Below, piece by piece: positions 35,452-44,532 of a stretch of DNA of 64,000 nt (within the stretch, counting starts at the first letter, position 1; every line of letters starts with the position of its first letter). Below the pieces are notes generated by a model. That model did no database searches, was not told the origin of the DNA, and worked only from the letters and a program-made list of their open reading frames with translations. The DNA comes from Subtercola sp. (GTDB lineage: Bacteria; Actinomycetota; Actinomycetes; Actinomycetales; Microbacteriaceae): the NCBI GenBank assembly GCA_025463765.1, contig JAODBC010000044.1:1-64000 (forward strand), given 5' to 3'. The position numbers and the translations under genes were made by a program.

Positions 35452-36357
35452 TCAGCCGACGACACCGGTCTCGGGCAACGGAACGCGGCCGCCGACCTGC
35501 TGGGTGATGTAGAGCGTCGTCGAAGCCAACATATCCGCGGCGTCGAGGATCTGCCGTCCTGTTGCGTTCAGCAGACCCGACAACGTCAGAGCATAGATCA
35601 CCGATCCGTCGGGCCCGAAGACGGGTGCGGCGATCAACGCCCCTCGGTAGTTGTCTTGCGGTTGCGCGTCGAGGAGTTCGTAGTCGTCTTCCAGCCCCCT
35701 GATGATGCTCGAGACTTTGCTCCGCAGATCAGATCGGTGTGGTGCAGCGTCGAGCTCCACGAGAAGTCGCGATACCGCGAACAGATGATCGCTGAGGAGG
35801 TTGATCGCACAGCCCCGCTGTCTCACCCTTTCCAGCACCGCACGCAGGTGATCGTGAGCGCTGGCATCGGTCTTGTCGAGATGCCCGAACCATTCGTCGA
35901 CCTCGTCGTCTGAGCCCCACGCCACGAACACTTCTCCATACGGGGGCGTCAGAGGCACTCTCTGCCCTGGCGCCATCTGCTGGAGTCGAAGTGTCGGTTC
36001 GCCGGCATTGGCCAAGATGAGCATCTCCTGACCGATCGCGACGCTGCCGACGCACTGACAGGCGGTTGCTGCGGCGAGTCGCTCCATCTCGACTCGAGCG
36101 ACTTCGAAAACGGGATTGTGCGCGGCTGCTGCCAGCCCAGCCGCGATCATCGCAGGCCCGAGTGAGTAGGTGCGGTGTTGAGAGTTGCGGGCGAGATACC
36201 CGCCATCTGTCAACGTTGCGAGGATCGCCGAAAGCGATGCCTTGTTGATTCCGAGGGCCACCGAGAGTTCCGAGAGAGTGAACGAGCGGCGGGCGTTGGC
36301 AGTCAGATACGTGACCACGGCGAATGCGCGCTCAGCGGCGGGTGCCGGTCCGCTCAT
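35452..36357 (-). CDS. IclR family transcriptional regulator
   Basis: A 301-residue regulator. The N-terminal HTH contains FTLSELSVALGINKASLSAIL; the C-terminal effector domain has YGEVFVAW and GALIAAPVFGPDGSVIYALTLSG. ATG at 36357 is preferred because AGGAGG lies just upstream; longer frames run into the promoter. It is divergent from the second BVMO, with a clear 26-bp dyad between them, so it is the likely regulator of BVMO-ETF. Activator or repressor cannot be decided. Confidence 0.85.
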   Translation of the reverse strand: MSGPAPAAERAFAVVTYLTANARRSFTLSELSVALGINKASLSAILATLTDGGYLARNSQHRTYSLGPAMIAAGLAAAAHNPVFEVARVEMERLAAATACQCVGSVAIGQEMLILANAGEPTLRLQQMAPGQRVPLTPPYGEVFVAWGSDDEVDEWFGHLDKTDASAHDHLRAVLERVRQRGCAINLLSDHLFAVSRLLVELDAAPHRSDLRSKVSSIIRGLEDDYELLDAQPQDNYRGALIAAPVFGPDGSVIYALTLSGLLNATGRQILDAADMLASTTLYITQQVGGRVPLPETGVVG

Positions 36358-36462
36358 GTGGCCTCCTGAATCGACGAATGTCTCCAGCATATTGTGCGGC
36401 GTGCGGAGGCTCCGCCTGATCGGCGCACCGCTTCGGTCGGCTTCATCGTCGACTGTTGTTAG

Positions 36463-36488
36463 GTATATCACTCTAGTGTTCGATATAC
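36463..36488. promoter_or_regulatory. operator-like dyad between IclR and BVMO genes
   Basis: GTATATC (36463-36469) and GATATAC (36482-36488) are a perfect 7-bp inverted repeat around 12 bp that themselves contain CACTCTAGTG, a smaller dyad. It sits in the 184-bp divergent gap, 54 bp before the BVMO start, and is the best candidate binding site for the IclR protein. Confidence 0.6.
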
Positions 36489-36541
36489 TGAACAATAGGC
36501 CGACTGGCCGGGCGAACTTTCCAATGGTGGAGGAGATAGGC

Positions 36542-38518
36542 ATGGCGATGACGGCATCCGGGGTAGACGATTCCTTCGTTCTCGAAGCGGTGGAGCGAGC
36601 GGATCTCAACGCCCTCCGTGTGGCGCTCTATCAGGCCACGCGTAATCCAGAAGTGCGGGACATGAAGGTGGAGCGCGTCGTGGTCAGGGCGGGCGCAGCT
36701 GTCATCACCGTTCTCGCCGAGAGCGATCGTGAACGACTCGTCGAGCTCGCCGTCGAATTTCTCACGAAGAAGGCGATCGACTACGTGCCCGTTGTGCCGA
36801 CGGCCGGCGAACTCGACCAGATGATCCCCATGGTCGAAGGTCGCGAAGTGAGTGCTCGTGATCTGACCATGCGACGTGGCATTCCGGCGTTCGAGGAATT
36901 CCCACGCGAGGCCGCGTGGAGCGGGGAGCGCCCGGCGAGTGCTGACAGCATGAAGGTGCTGATCGTCGGAGCGGGCTTTGCAGGTATCGCGATGGGCGTG
37001 CAGTTGTCGCGCCTCGGAATCCCCTATCAGATTCTCGAACGCCGCTCGGAGCTCGGTGGTGTCTGGAGTATCAACACCTACCCCGATGCCCGCACCGATA
37101 CCCATCACATGACTTATCAGTTCGGGTTCGAGAAGAACTACCCGTGGACAGAGCATTTCGCGCGGCAGCCCGAGGTGCGGCACTACTTGGAATATGTCGC
37201 CGAAAAGTATGGGGTGCTGCCTCACATCCGATTCGATCATGACGTCGTTGAGGCGGCATTCGACAGCCGCACGGCGACGTGGGTGGTCGATGTCGCAGTC
37301 GGCGATACCCGTGATCGCCTTGAAGCGAACATCGTGATCAGCGCATCCGGGCTCTTCGCAACACCTCGCTATCTCGATGCGCCCGGCGTTGACGAGTTCG
37401 AGGGCGAGATCATTCACACCACCGAGTGGGGCCGCGCCGATATCGACGGCAAGAACGTCGCCGTGGTCGGAAACGGATCGACGGGGGTGCAGCTTCTCGG
37501 AGCCGTCGCCCGACGTGCCAAGACCGTCTCTATCTATCAGCGCACGCCCCAATGGATCAGCCCGCGCGAGCTGTACGGCTCGCCGCTTTCGGAGCACGAG
37601 CGCTGGCTCCGTACGGCTATGCCGTACTACTGGAACTGGTGCCGCTACACCGCGGTGCTACCGATGCTCGACATGCGAGAATTCCTGTTGCCCGATCGGG
37701 AGTGGATTGCACAAGGCGGGCAGGTCAACGAGAAGAGCGATCTCTTCAGAAAAGGAATGGTCGCCTACATCCGGGCGCAGCTTCCGGGGCAACCCGACCT
37801 CGTAGAGAAGCTCATTCCAGACTATGCGCCGCTTGCCCGACGCCCAGTCGTCGACAACGGTTGGTACCGAGCTCTCAACGACGATCACGTCGACCTCGTG
37901 ACAGCGCCTATCGAGCGGGTCACTCGGTCGGGGATCCGCACGACAGACGGGGAGGAGCGCCCGATCGACGTGATCGTCTCTGCGACCGGGTTCCAGACGA
38001 CCAAGTATCTGGCGCCTGCCGAATATCGAGGCGTTGACGGCGTCAGGCTGGAAGACGCCTGGTCGGAGGGGGGCCCGAAGGCGTACCTGGGAATGACGGT
38101 TCCGGGATTCCCGAACTTCTTCATGCTCTACGGCCCCAACTCCCAGCCGACCACAGGGGGAGCAACGATCCCGGGCTGGTTCGAGATCTGGTCCGAGTAC
38201 ATCGGCGAGGCCATCGTCGCGATGATCGAGAACCGCTACCGAACGCTCGACGTACGCCGTGATGTCTACGAGGACTACAACACACGACTCGACGAAGCCG
38301 CTCGGGAGCTGGTCTACATCGACGACACGCAGTCGAAGGCACACAACTACTATGTCAACGCATGGGGCAGGCTCGAGACGAACATCCCCTGGGCTGCCGA
38401 AGAATTCTTTCAGTGGAGCAGTTCGCCCAACCTGGATGACTTCGTGATCGATGGCGAACTGGCGCGCTCCGAGACGGCGAATGACGACACGGTATTCGCG
38501 CAGCGAGAGAATGCCTGA
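36542..38518 (+). CDS. FAD Baeyer-Villiger monooxygenase with N-terminal extension (HAPMO-like)
   Basis: A 658-residue type I BVMO. Residues 1-135 form an extra helical N-terminal domain as in 4-hydroxyacetophenone monooxygenase (HAPMO). Then come the FAD motif GAGFAG (143-148), the fingerprint FEGEIIHTTEW (286-296) and the NADPH motif GNGSTG. The C-terminal part includes MLYGPNSQPTTGG. ATG chosen because GGAGGAG precedes it by 6 bp; longer frames enter the promoter. It would convert an aryl or cyclic ketone into an ester or lactone. Followed 12 bp downstream by the ETF genes. Confidence 0.9.
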   Translation: MAMTASGVDDSFVLEAVERADLNALRVALYQATRNPEVRDMKVERVVVRAGAAVITVLAESDRERLVELAVEFLTKKAIDYVPVVPTAGELDQMIPMVEGREVSARDLTMRRGIPAFEEFPREAAWSGERPASADSMKVLIVGAGFAGIAMGVQLSRLGIPYQILERRSELGGVWSINTYPDARTDTHHMTYQFGFEKNYPWTEHFARQPEVRHYLEYVAEKYGVLPHIRFDHDVVEAAFDSRTATWVVDVAVGDTRDRLEANIVISASGLFATPRYLDAPGVDEFEGEIIHTTEWGRADIDGKNVAVVGNGSTGVQLLGAVARRAKTVSIYQRTPQWISPRELYGSPLSEHERWLRTAMPYYWNWCRYTAVLPMLDMREFLLPDREWIAQGGQVNEKSDLFRKGMVAYIRAQLPGQPDLVEKLIPDYAPLARRPVVDNGWYRALNDDHVDLVTAPIERVTRSGIRTTDGEERPIDVIVSATGFQTTKYLAPAEYRGVDGVRLEDAWSEGGPKAYLGMTVPGFPNFFMLYGPNSQPTTGGATIPGWFEIWSEYIGEAIVAMIENRYRTLDVRRDVYEDYNTRLDEAARELVYIDDTQSKAHNYYVNAWGRLETNIPWAAEEFFQWSSSPNLDDFVIDGELARSETANDDTVFAQRENA

Positions 38519-38530
38519 GGAGAAGGCCAG

Positions 38531-39307
38531 ATGAAGATCATCGTGCTAGTCAAAGAGGTTCCCGATACGTATGGCGATCGAAAGCTCAGTCTGGAGACCG
38601 GTATTGCGGATCGTGCAGCGAGCGAGGCTGTGCTCGACGAGATAGGCGAGCGTTCGCTCGAAGTCGCGTTGAGTTTCGCAGATGAGAACCCGAAAACCGA
38701 CGTCGTCGTCATGTCGATGTCGCCGGAGTCGTCGAAGGCGACGATCGTTAAGGCCCTGGCGATGGGCGCCGCGTCAGCGGTGCACATCGTCGACGACACA
38801 CTTTCCGGCGCAGATCTCGGGCTGACCGCAGAGGCGCTCGCCGCCGCTATCTCGCGTGCGGGCTTCGATCTCGTGATCGCGGGCAATCAGTCGACTGACG
38901 GCACGGGCGGAGTCATCCCGGCTATGGTCGCCGAGCTGCTAGAGGTTCCTCAGCTGACGGCGCTCCGATCCGTCACGATCGAGCCCGACTCGGTCGGCGG
39001 AGTGCGAGTCTCCGACAATGCGACGCTGACCGTCTCGTCACGATTGCCTGCGGTGATCTCGGTGACAGAGTCTCTCCCCGACGCACGGTTCGCCAACTTC
39101 AAGGGAATTCTGGCGGCGAAGAAGAAGCCCTACGAAATGATTTCGCTTGCCGAGCTGGGTGTGCAGCCTGACAACGCCAACTCTGCTCGGTCGATCATGG
39201 TGGCCGTCAGTGAAGCACCTCCTCGCGCCGGAGGCGTGAAGATCGTCGACCAAGGTGACGCCGGCGAGAAGATCGCCGAGTTTCTGATCGCCAACCGTGT
39301 GGCCTAA
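38531..39307 (+). CDS. etfB: electron transfer flavoprotein beta subunit
   Basis: A 258-residue ETF beta subunit (binds AMP) with the N-terminal VLVKEVPDTYG, GAASAVHIVDD and GNQSTDGTGGVIPAMVAELL. With the alpha subunit it carries electrons from acyl-CoA dehydrogenases to the respiratory chain. Seven dehydrogenase subunits in this window would need such an acceptor, so this is probably a cluster-specific ETF. The BVMO upstream does not need ETF, so co-transcription likely reflects shared timing of expression. Confidence 0.9.
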   Translation: MKIIVLVKEVPDTYGDRKLSLETGIADRAASEAVLDEIGERSLEVALSFADENPKTDVVVMSMSPESSKATIVKALAMGAASAVHIVDDTLSGADLGLTAEALAAAISRAGFDLVIAGNQSTDGTGGVIPAMVAELLEVPQLTALRSVTIEPDSVGGVRVSDNATLTVSSRLPAVISVTESLPDARFANFKGILAAKKKPYEMISLAELGVQPDNANSARSIMVAVSEAPPRAGGVKIVDQGDAGEKIAEFLIANRVA

Positions 39308-39316
39308 GGAATCGTT

Positions 39317-40306
39317 ATGAGTGAATTCGCTGAAGACTCCATTGTTGTGCTCGCGGAGGTGACGCCATCGGGCGAACTCGCGAGGAACATGGCCGCCTTG
39401 ATAGGGGCTGCCTCGCTCGTCGGCACCCCCGTGGTGCTCGTCGTGACGCCCCCCGGAGCCGGTGCTGACGTTGCTCGGGCTGCTGCGCAGGTCGGCGCTG
39501 CCCACGTGCTCGTGGCCGAGTCGGCCGAGGTTACGACGCTACTGAGCGTTCCGGCGGCTGATGCGCTCGCCGCAGCCGCGGAGCTCGTGCAGCCCGACGC
39601 AATCCTCGTGTCGAACTCGATAGAAGGGCGCGATGCCGCGGCCAGGTTCGCCGCGCGCACGAGATCGGCGCTCTGCGTCGACGCGATCGGCGTAGCGCGA
39701 GACGACGAGGGTGTGCTCGCTTCGCACTCCGTCTACGGCGGCACCTACGAGGTGACGTCGACCGCGACGTTCGGCGCGCCTGTCATCACCGTGCGTCAGG
39801 GCGCCATCGAGGCTCGCGCGTCGGCCGTTGCGGCTCCGGTGATTCGGTCCCTGGAGGTCGCAGCATCTGGTCGCCGAGCCGCATCGATCGACTCCATCGA
39901 GGAGGAGACGCAGTCTGCGACGACGCGACCCGAACTGCGCGGTGCCGGAAAGGTCGTATCGGGTGGTCGGGGGCTCGGCTCCAAAGAGAAGTTCGAACTC
40001 GTCGATCAACTCGCCGATGTGCTCGGCGCGGCCGTCGGCGCCTCGCGCGCCGCCGTCGACGCGGGCTACGTGCCGCAGTCGTATCAGGTCGGGCAAACTG
40101 GGGTGTCGGTTTCGCCGCAGCTCTACGTCGCCTTGGGAATCTCCGGCGCGATTCAGCACCGGGCCGGCATGCAGACGGCGAAGACGATCGTAGCGATCAA
40201 TCGGGATGAAGATGCTCCGATCTTCGAGATCGCCGATTTCGGTGTGGTCGGCGACGTGTTCACGGTCGTGCCGCAGCTGATCGCTGCACTGCGGTCGCGA
40301 GCATAG
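39317..40306 (+). CDS. etfA: electron transfer flavoprotein alpha subunit
   Basis: A 329-residue ETF alpha subunit. The FAD-binding C-terminal domain is complete: GGRGLGSKEKFELVDQLA, GYVPQSYQVGQTG and the family signature YVALGISGAIQHRAGM. Nine bp after etfB. No ETF:quinone oxidoreductase is visible in the window, so that partner must be encoded elsewhere. Confidence 0.95.
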   Translation: MSEFAEDSIVVLAEVTPSGELARNMAALIGAASLVGTPVVLVVTPPGAGADVARAAAQVGAAHVLVAESAEVTTLLSVPAADALAAAAELVQPDAILVSNSIEGRDAAARFAARTRSALCVDAIGVARDDEGVLASHSVYGGTYEVTSTATFGAPVITVRQGAIEARASAVAAPVIRSLEVAASGRRAASIDSIEEETQSATTRPELRGAGKVVSGGRGLGSKEKFELVDQLADVLGAAVGASRAAVDAGYVPQSYQVGQTGVSVSPQLYVALGISGAIQHRAGMQTAKTIVAINRDEDAPIFEIADFGVVGDVFTVVPQLIAALRSRA

Positions 40307-40543
40307 CGGGCGAAGACTGATGAGTTCCCATCGTTCATAGCCCGGCTCACGGGCAAGGTCAGCTCACGCTGAAGTCGCGGACTGGTCGCTTCGAACTCGC
40401 GCAGCATCGTGGCGACCCACTGATAATGATAAGAACTAAATGAATTGGGCTGTTGCCCGTCGGCGTGACATCAGGGGGGTTCTCGTCGACTGCCAACGGC
40501 GGCCCGCCGTCGATTCGTCTTCGAACCTGAAAAGGAACTCCAT

Positions 40544-41422
40544 ATGAACGTTGACGCGAGTTGGCAGGTTGCCTTTGAACACGACGCGCAACTCGGCGAA
40601 GGACCGAGCTGGGATCACGTGCGGCAGGAACTGCTGTGGGTCGACATGCGCCGATGCGAGATCTTGCGGAGCAACCCAGGCACGGGACTCACGGAACGAC
40701 GAGTCATGTCTGATGTGGTGGGCGCCATAGTTCCTCGCGAGCAAGGGGGATACCTCTTCACTGACCCACAGGGGTTCTGGACGATCGGCAGCTTCGAAGA
40801 GCAGCCCGAATTGCTCACCAGCGTAGAAGCAGGCGTCACGGCCTCGCGAATGAACGACGGCAAGTGCGATCTGGTGGGCCGCATGTGGTCGGGAAGCATG
40901 TTCCGTGTGCCGAGCGAGGGATCGGGCATCCTGTACCGACTCGGGCCGGATCGGAGCGTCGAGCACATTCTGGAGCCGGTCACGATACCGAACGGCATCG
41001 CTTTCGCTCGGGATGGCGTTCACGTCTACTTCATCGACACCGCCCTCTCTGCCATCGACGAGCTGACGTTCGATGGTGATCGGCTCGTCTCGCGCAGAAC
41101 TCTCGCAGATCTGTCTCAGCTGGAAGGGTCTGCTGACGGCATGACCGTCGACGAGGAGGGGTGTCTCTGGGTCGCCTTTTTCAGGGGCGACGTCTGCAGA
41201 TTCAGCCCTAATGGTGATCTCGATCGCGTGCTGGAGTTGCCGGTTTCTATTCCCACCAGCGTTGCTTTTGGTGGACGCGATCTCGACACTCTCTACGTGA
41301 CGACTGCCGCCGGGCCGCTGTCCGGCCAGGAACGAACTGCAGAACCCCTTTCAGGATCTGTGTTGGCTCTGGACGTTGGCGTAAAGGGTTTTCCAGAAGT
41401 GCCGTACCGACTCGCCGAGTAG
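40544..41422 (+). CDS. SMP-30/gluconolactonase family protein, candidate lactonase
   Basis: A 292-residue six-bladed beta-propeller. Metal and active-site landmarks are visible: Glu in LGEGPSWD, Asn in IPNGIAF and Asp in ADGMTVDEEGCLWVA. Family members hydrolyse lactones with a divalent metal. Coming after the BVMO-ETF operon, it could open a BVMO-made lactone, which is an inference. It has its own 237-bp upstream region, containing an AT-rich ATAATGATAAGAA stretch (40423-40436), and an AAAAGGAAC ribosome site. Confidence 0.85.
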   Translation: MNVDASWQVAFEHDAQLGEGPSWDHVRQELLWVDMRRCEILRSNPGTGLTERRVMSDVVGAIVPREQGGYLFTDPQGFWTIGSFEEQPELLTSVEAGVTASRMNDGKCDLVGRMWSGSMFRVPSEGSGILYRLGPDRSVEHILEPVTIPNGIAFARDGVHVYFIDTALSAIDELTFDGDRLVSRRTLADLSQLEGSADGMTVDEEGCLWVAFFRGDVCRFSPNGDLDRVLELPVSIPTSVAFGGRDLDTLYVTTAAGPLSGQERTAEPLSGSVLALDVGVKGFPEVPYRLAE

Positions 41423-41482
41423 ATTCGCGCGGATGAGACGACTATCACTGGGTCCGTGACCCCACAGCGCAGTTGAATGAAG

Positions 41483-41490
41483 AGTATCCT
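41483..41490. promoter_or_regulatory. AGTRYACT-type site 1 (AGTATCCT)
   Basis: Variant of the 8-bp palindrome repeated through 41-60 kb, 44 bp ahead of the SnoaL-like gene, flanked by GAAG and GAATTA. Confidence 0.35.
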
Positions 41491-41533
41491 GAATTACGAG
41501 CAGTTGGATGGCGGGGGAAACGGAGCGATGCAC

Positions 41534-41959
41534 ATGAACGATAGAGACGAGATCTCCAATCTGATGACGCGGTACGCCGAGCTGTACGACTCCGGGCAGC
41601 ACGAGGCATACGCGCAGCTCTTTGTGCACGGGCGCATAGTCGGGCCCGGAGGAGAGGTGCGCGCGACGCCCGCAGAGATTCTCGAGTATCATGCGAATCA
41701 CTCGATCAGCTATGACGACGGAACGCCCCGCACGGCCCACAACATCTCGAATGTCTTCATCGAGGTCGATGAGGGCGGCGAGACGGCACGGGCCCGCTGC
41801 TATTTCACTGTGGTGCAAGAGGCGCCGGGCTTTGCGTTGCAGGTCATCTCGGCGGGGCAGTATCACGACGATCTGATCAAGGTAGACGGTGCATGGTTCT
41901 TCGAAGAGCGCCGCGCAACCATGCGTTTCGCGGGTGACATGCACGCCCACATTCGCTGA
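41534..41959 (+). CDS. SnoaL/NTF2-like small-pocket protein
   Basis: A 141-residue alpha+beta barrel protein (MNDRDEISNLMTRYAELYDSG start, HNISNVFIEV and ARCYFTVVQ strands, and a late WFFEERR). Such proteins act as isomerases, hydratases or dehydratases, or only bind ligands, for example ketosteroid-isomerase-like or limonene-epoxide-hydrolase-like folds. No catalytic set can be assigned. The ATG at 41534 is chosen because GGAG lies 8 bp upstream; two earlier ATGs are possible. Convergent with the flavoprotein reductase gene. Confidence 0.75.
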   Translation: MNDRDEISNLMTRYAELYDSGQHEAYAQLFVHGRIVGPGGEVRATPAEILEYHANHSISYDDGTPRTAHNISNVFIEVDEGGETARARCYFTVVQEAPGFALQVISAGQYHDDLIKVDGAWFFEERRATMRFAGDMHAHIR

Positions 41960-42071
41960 CACGAAGGTGCACCGGCGCGCCGAGCGCGGCTTCGACGCCG
42001 AGCAGGTCGAACGACTCCAGTGAGACGTCGTGGCCGCCGACCAGCCCGACCGCGTGCGGCGGCCTTCTCAC
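41877..42071 (-). other. possible small ORF or gene remnant
   Basis: A 64-codon frame starts at GTG (42071) overlapping the reductase stop by GTGA. Its first 40 residues (VGLVGGHDVSLESFDLLGVE in the middle) look protein-like with GC-rich third positions. It then runs antisense into the SnoaL gene. I recognise no family. It may be the remnant of a gene once coupled to the reductase, such as a partner protein, but it has no cysteine cluster that would suggest a ferredoxin. Confidence 0.2.
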
Positions 42072-43327
42072 ACCAGCTCAGCGGCTATGGCTTTCAGGGT
42101 GCGCGATGTGTCGCCGGCGAGTTCGGGCGGAATGTTCGCGCCTCGTTTGAGCGCGGCGCGCACGGCCATGAAATCGGCGGGGTGATTCACGAAGTCGCCC
42201 GCGATGATGCGACCGTCGCGGTAATAGACGATCGAGAGCTTTCGATCGCCGGGGGAGGTACGGGTCACCACCTCGTCGAAGCCCGTCGATATGCCCGCCA
42301 TCTGCAGTTTCAGTGCGCCCTGATTCGACCAGAACCAGGGCACGATGCGGTACGGCGTCGGGCGACCGCAAACGGTCTCGGCGGCGTTGGCTGCCTGCTC
42401 GACGGCGTTGTTCACACTCTCGAGCCGAATGCGCTCTGACTGCTGGTCGCCCACGGTGTACGGGGGCAGACTGGCGCAGTCCCCGATGACGATGGTGCGA
42501 CCATCGGATGCGAGCGAGTGCTCGTCGACAACAATTCCGTTGCCGGTCTGCAGGTGCAGAATGTCTGCCAGCGCGATACGAGGCAGCACGCCGATGCCGA
42601 TCAGCACGATTTCGGCGGCGACGACCTCTCCCGATGCGAGTTGCACACCGCTCACGACTCCGTCTGCGGTGCCTACGAGGCGGCTGAGCTTCGCGTCCAC
42701 TCTGATGTCAAGGCCATGAACGGAGTGTTCGTGGAGAAAGAAGTCGGAGGTCGTTTCGCCGACAGCGCGACCCATGAGCCGGGGTGCGGCCTCGAGCACG
42801 CACACGCGCTTGCCGAGCGACTGGCAGCTCACCGCGGCCTCGAGTCCGATGAATCCGCCCCCGATGACGACGACATTCTCGGCGCCGCGCAAACGCGCGG
42901 CGAGCGCATAGGCGTCGTCGGCATCGCGCAGGTAGACGACGCCGTCGAGGTCGGCCCCCTCGATCGGCAAAGGGCGGGGGGCGGCTCCCACCGCCAAGGC
43001 CAGTGTTTCGAATGGAAACGTTCGACCCGATTCGGCGACGGCGAAACCGCCCGTCGACGACCGCACGATATCGACGATCCGCTCGCCCAGCACGAGGTCG
43101 ATGTCGTGAGACTGGTAGTAGTCGGCACTCCGCAGCACGAGCGAGTCGGCGGTGGCGGAACCGTCGAGAAACGACTTCGAGAGTGGTGGCCGGTGGTACG
43201 GCACGTGTTTCTCTGCGCCGAGCAGGGTGATCGGCAACGAATATCCGCGATCCCGGAGGGCACTCGCCAACTCGACTCCGGCGTGAGAGGCACCGACGAT
43301 GAGAGTACCGGCGGAGGAGCTACTCAT
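42068..43327 (-). CDS. FAD/NAD(P)H ferredoxin (rubredoxin) reductase-type flavoprotein
   Basis: A 419-residue pyridine nucleotide-disulphide oxidoreductase of the putidaredoxin/rubredoxin reductase group: FAD motif near the N-terminus (LIVGASHAGVELA), HVPYHRPPLSK, NADH motif VVIGGGFIGLEAA and TIVIGDCA. Members pass electrons from NAD(P)H to a ferredoxin that serves a P450 or ring oxygenase. No ferredoxin, P450 or Rieske gene is visible in the window, so its partner must lie elsewhere. Divergent from the LLM gene, with a shared AGTACACT site between. Confidence 0.85.
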   Translation of the reverse strand: MSSSSAGTLIVGASHAGVELASALRDRGYSLPITLLGAEKHVPYHRPPLSKSFLDGSATADSLVLRSADYYQSHDIDLVLGERIVDIVRSSTGGFAVAESGRTFPFETLALAVGAAPRPLPIEGADLDGVVYLRDADDAYALAARLRGAENVVVIGGGFIGLEAAVSCQSLGKRVCVLEAAPRLMGRAVGETTSDFFLHEHSVHGLDIRVDAKLSRLVGTADGVVSGVQLASGEVVAAEIVLIGIGVLPRIALADILHLQTGNGIVVDEHSLASDGRTIVIGDCASLPPYTVGDQQSERIRLESVNNAVEQAANAAETVCGRPTPYRIVPWFWSNQGALKLQMAGISTGFDEVVTRTSPGDRKLSIVYYRDGRIIAGDFVNHPADFMAVRAALKRGANIPPELAGDTSRTLKAIAAELV

Positions 43328-43368
43328 GCGCAGAGTCTATATTGTTAATCGGCCGCAAAGAGCGCTAA

Positions 43369-43376
43369 AGTACACT
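43369..43376. promoter_or_regulatory. AGTRYACT-type site 2 (AGTACACT)
   Basis: Lies in the 145-bp divergent gap between the flavoprotein reductase and the LLM oxidoreductase; flanks are CTAA and CAATAG. Confidence 0.45.
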
Positions 43377-43472
43377 CAATAGCTACATCGCCGCAAAGAA
43401 AGTCGCGCACATAGAGGTGCCGAAAATCCGGCGAGTGGATCGGAGACGTGCTGTGTTCGAGTCGCTGCGCTG

Positions 43473-44495
43473 ATGTTCTACGGAGACCGTATCCAAGAGA
43501 CGGCGGATGCTCGGCAGATACTCGACCATGCCCGAAGCGTGGAGGCTGCCGGCATGGCGACGATGTGGTCGTCAGAGAGCGCGCGAGACCCGTATTTGGC
43601 GTTGGCGCTCGCGACGAGCGTCACCGAGCACGTCAAATTGGGCACCGGAATAGCGGTCGCCTACGGGCGGCCGCCCTACGCGACCGCGCAGGCGGCCTGG
43701 CACCTCCAGCAGCTGTCGGGGGGACGGTTTCAGCTCGGGCTGGCGACCCAGGTGCGTGCGCACATCGAGCGCAGATACGGCATGCCGTGGCCAGGCGGCG
43801 TTGGGGCGTTCCGGGAATACATCCTGTGCTGCCGGGCGATCTGGAACCATTGGCAGTTCGGTACGAGCCCCGATTTCGAAGGCGAGCACTACCGCTTCAC
43901 GCTCAGCAATCCCGAGTTCCGCCCGGCACCGTTGCCCGGTGTCGAGTACGAGATACCCCTCTGGGTCGCCGGAGTCGGCCCGCGCATGGTGGAGTTGGCG
44001 GGTGAGTTGGGGCAGGGGCTGCACGTGCACGCGTTCCATACTCCGTCGTACCTGTCTGAGGTGCTGTTGCCGGCGGCGCACCGCGGCAGGCGAATGGCCG
44101 GTCGGCCAGAGCAGATCGACGCAACGTGCCCTGTATTCGCCGGCATTGTGCACGACGGTGCCGAGGAGTCGGTGCTGCGCGAGAACGTTCGTCAGCAGAT
44201 CGCTTTCTACGCCTCGACACCTGCCTACGTCGCCGTGCTCGAGCACGAAGGCTACGCGGGCATTCACGAACCGGCGCGACAACTCGCACGCGAGAAACGC
44301 TGGCACGAACTGGCGGGCCTGGTCGATGACTCGCTGGTCGACCGATTCGCGATCTTCGATACTCCACGCGAACTCGCTTTGCGCCTGCGGGCACGGTACG
44401 ACGGTCTCCTTACCGAGGTCGGGCTGTATCGCGGAGGCGACCGGTTCGCGTCGCCCGGCGAACTCGCGGAGTTCGTCGGGCTATTGGGAGCCTGA
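43473..44495 (+). CDS. LLM-class flavin/F420-dependent oxidoreductase
   Basis: A 340-residue luciferase-like TIM-barrel enzyme. TSVTEHVKLGTGIAVAYGRPP, LSGGRFQLGLATQVRAHIERRYGMPW and AGVGPRMVELAG match the actinobacterial subfamily usually annotated as F420-dependent. It could reduce or oxygenate a pathway intermediate, for example a C=C bond. No ribosome site is seen before the ATG at 43473 and the N-terminus seems a few residues short, so the true start is uncertain. Convergent with the acyl-CoA dehydrogenase operon. Confidence 0.8.
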   Translation: MFYGDRIQETADARQILDHARSVEAAGMATMWSSESARDPYLALALATSVTEHVKLGTGIAVAYGRPPYATAQAAWHLQQLSGGRFQLGLATQVRAHIERRYGMPWPGGVGAFREYILCCRAIWNHWQFGTSPDFEGEHYRFTLSNPEFRPAPLPGVEYEIPLWVAGVGPRMVELAGELGQGLHVHAFHTPSYLSEVLLPAAHRGRRMAGRPEQIDATCPVFAGIVHDGAEESVLRENVRQQIAFYASTPAYVAVLEHEGYAGIHEPARQLAREKRWHELAGLVDDSLVDRFAIFDTPRELALRLRARYDGLLTEVGLYRGGDRFASPGELAEFVGLLGA

Positions 44496-44532
44496 CCGGG
44501 GCGAGCGGTCGCTTCTCGCACCCGAACTGCGT

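Noticed and set aside
40340-40354. GCCCG-loop-CGGGC hairpin after etfA as a terminator
   Set aside because: The stem has only 5 bp and no T run follows, which is expected by chance in GC-rich DNA.
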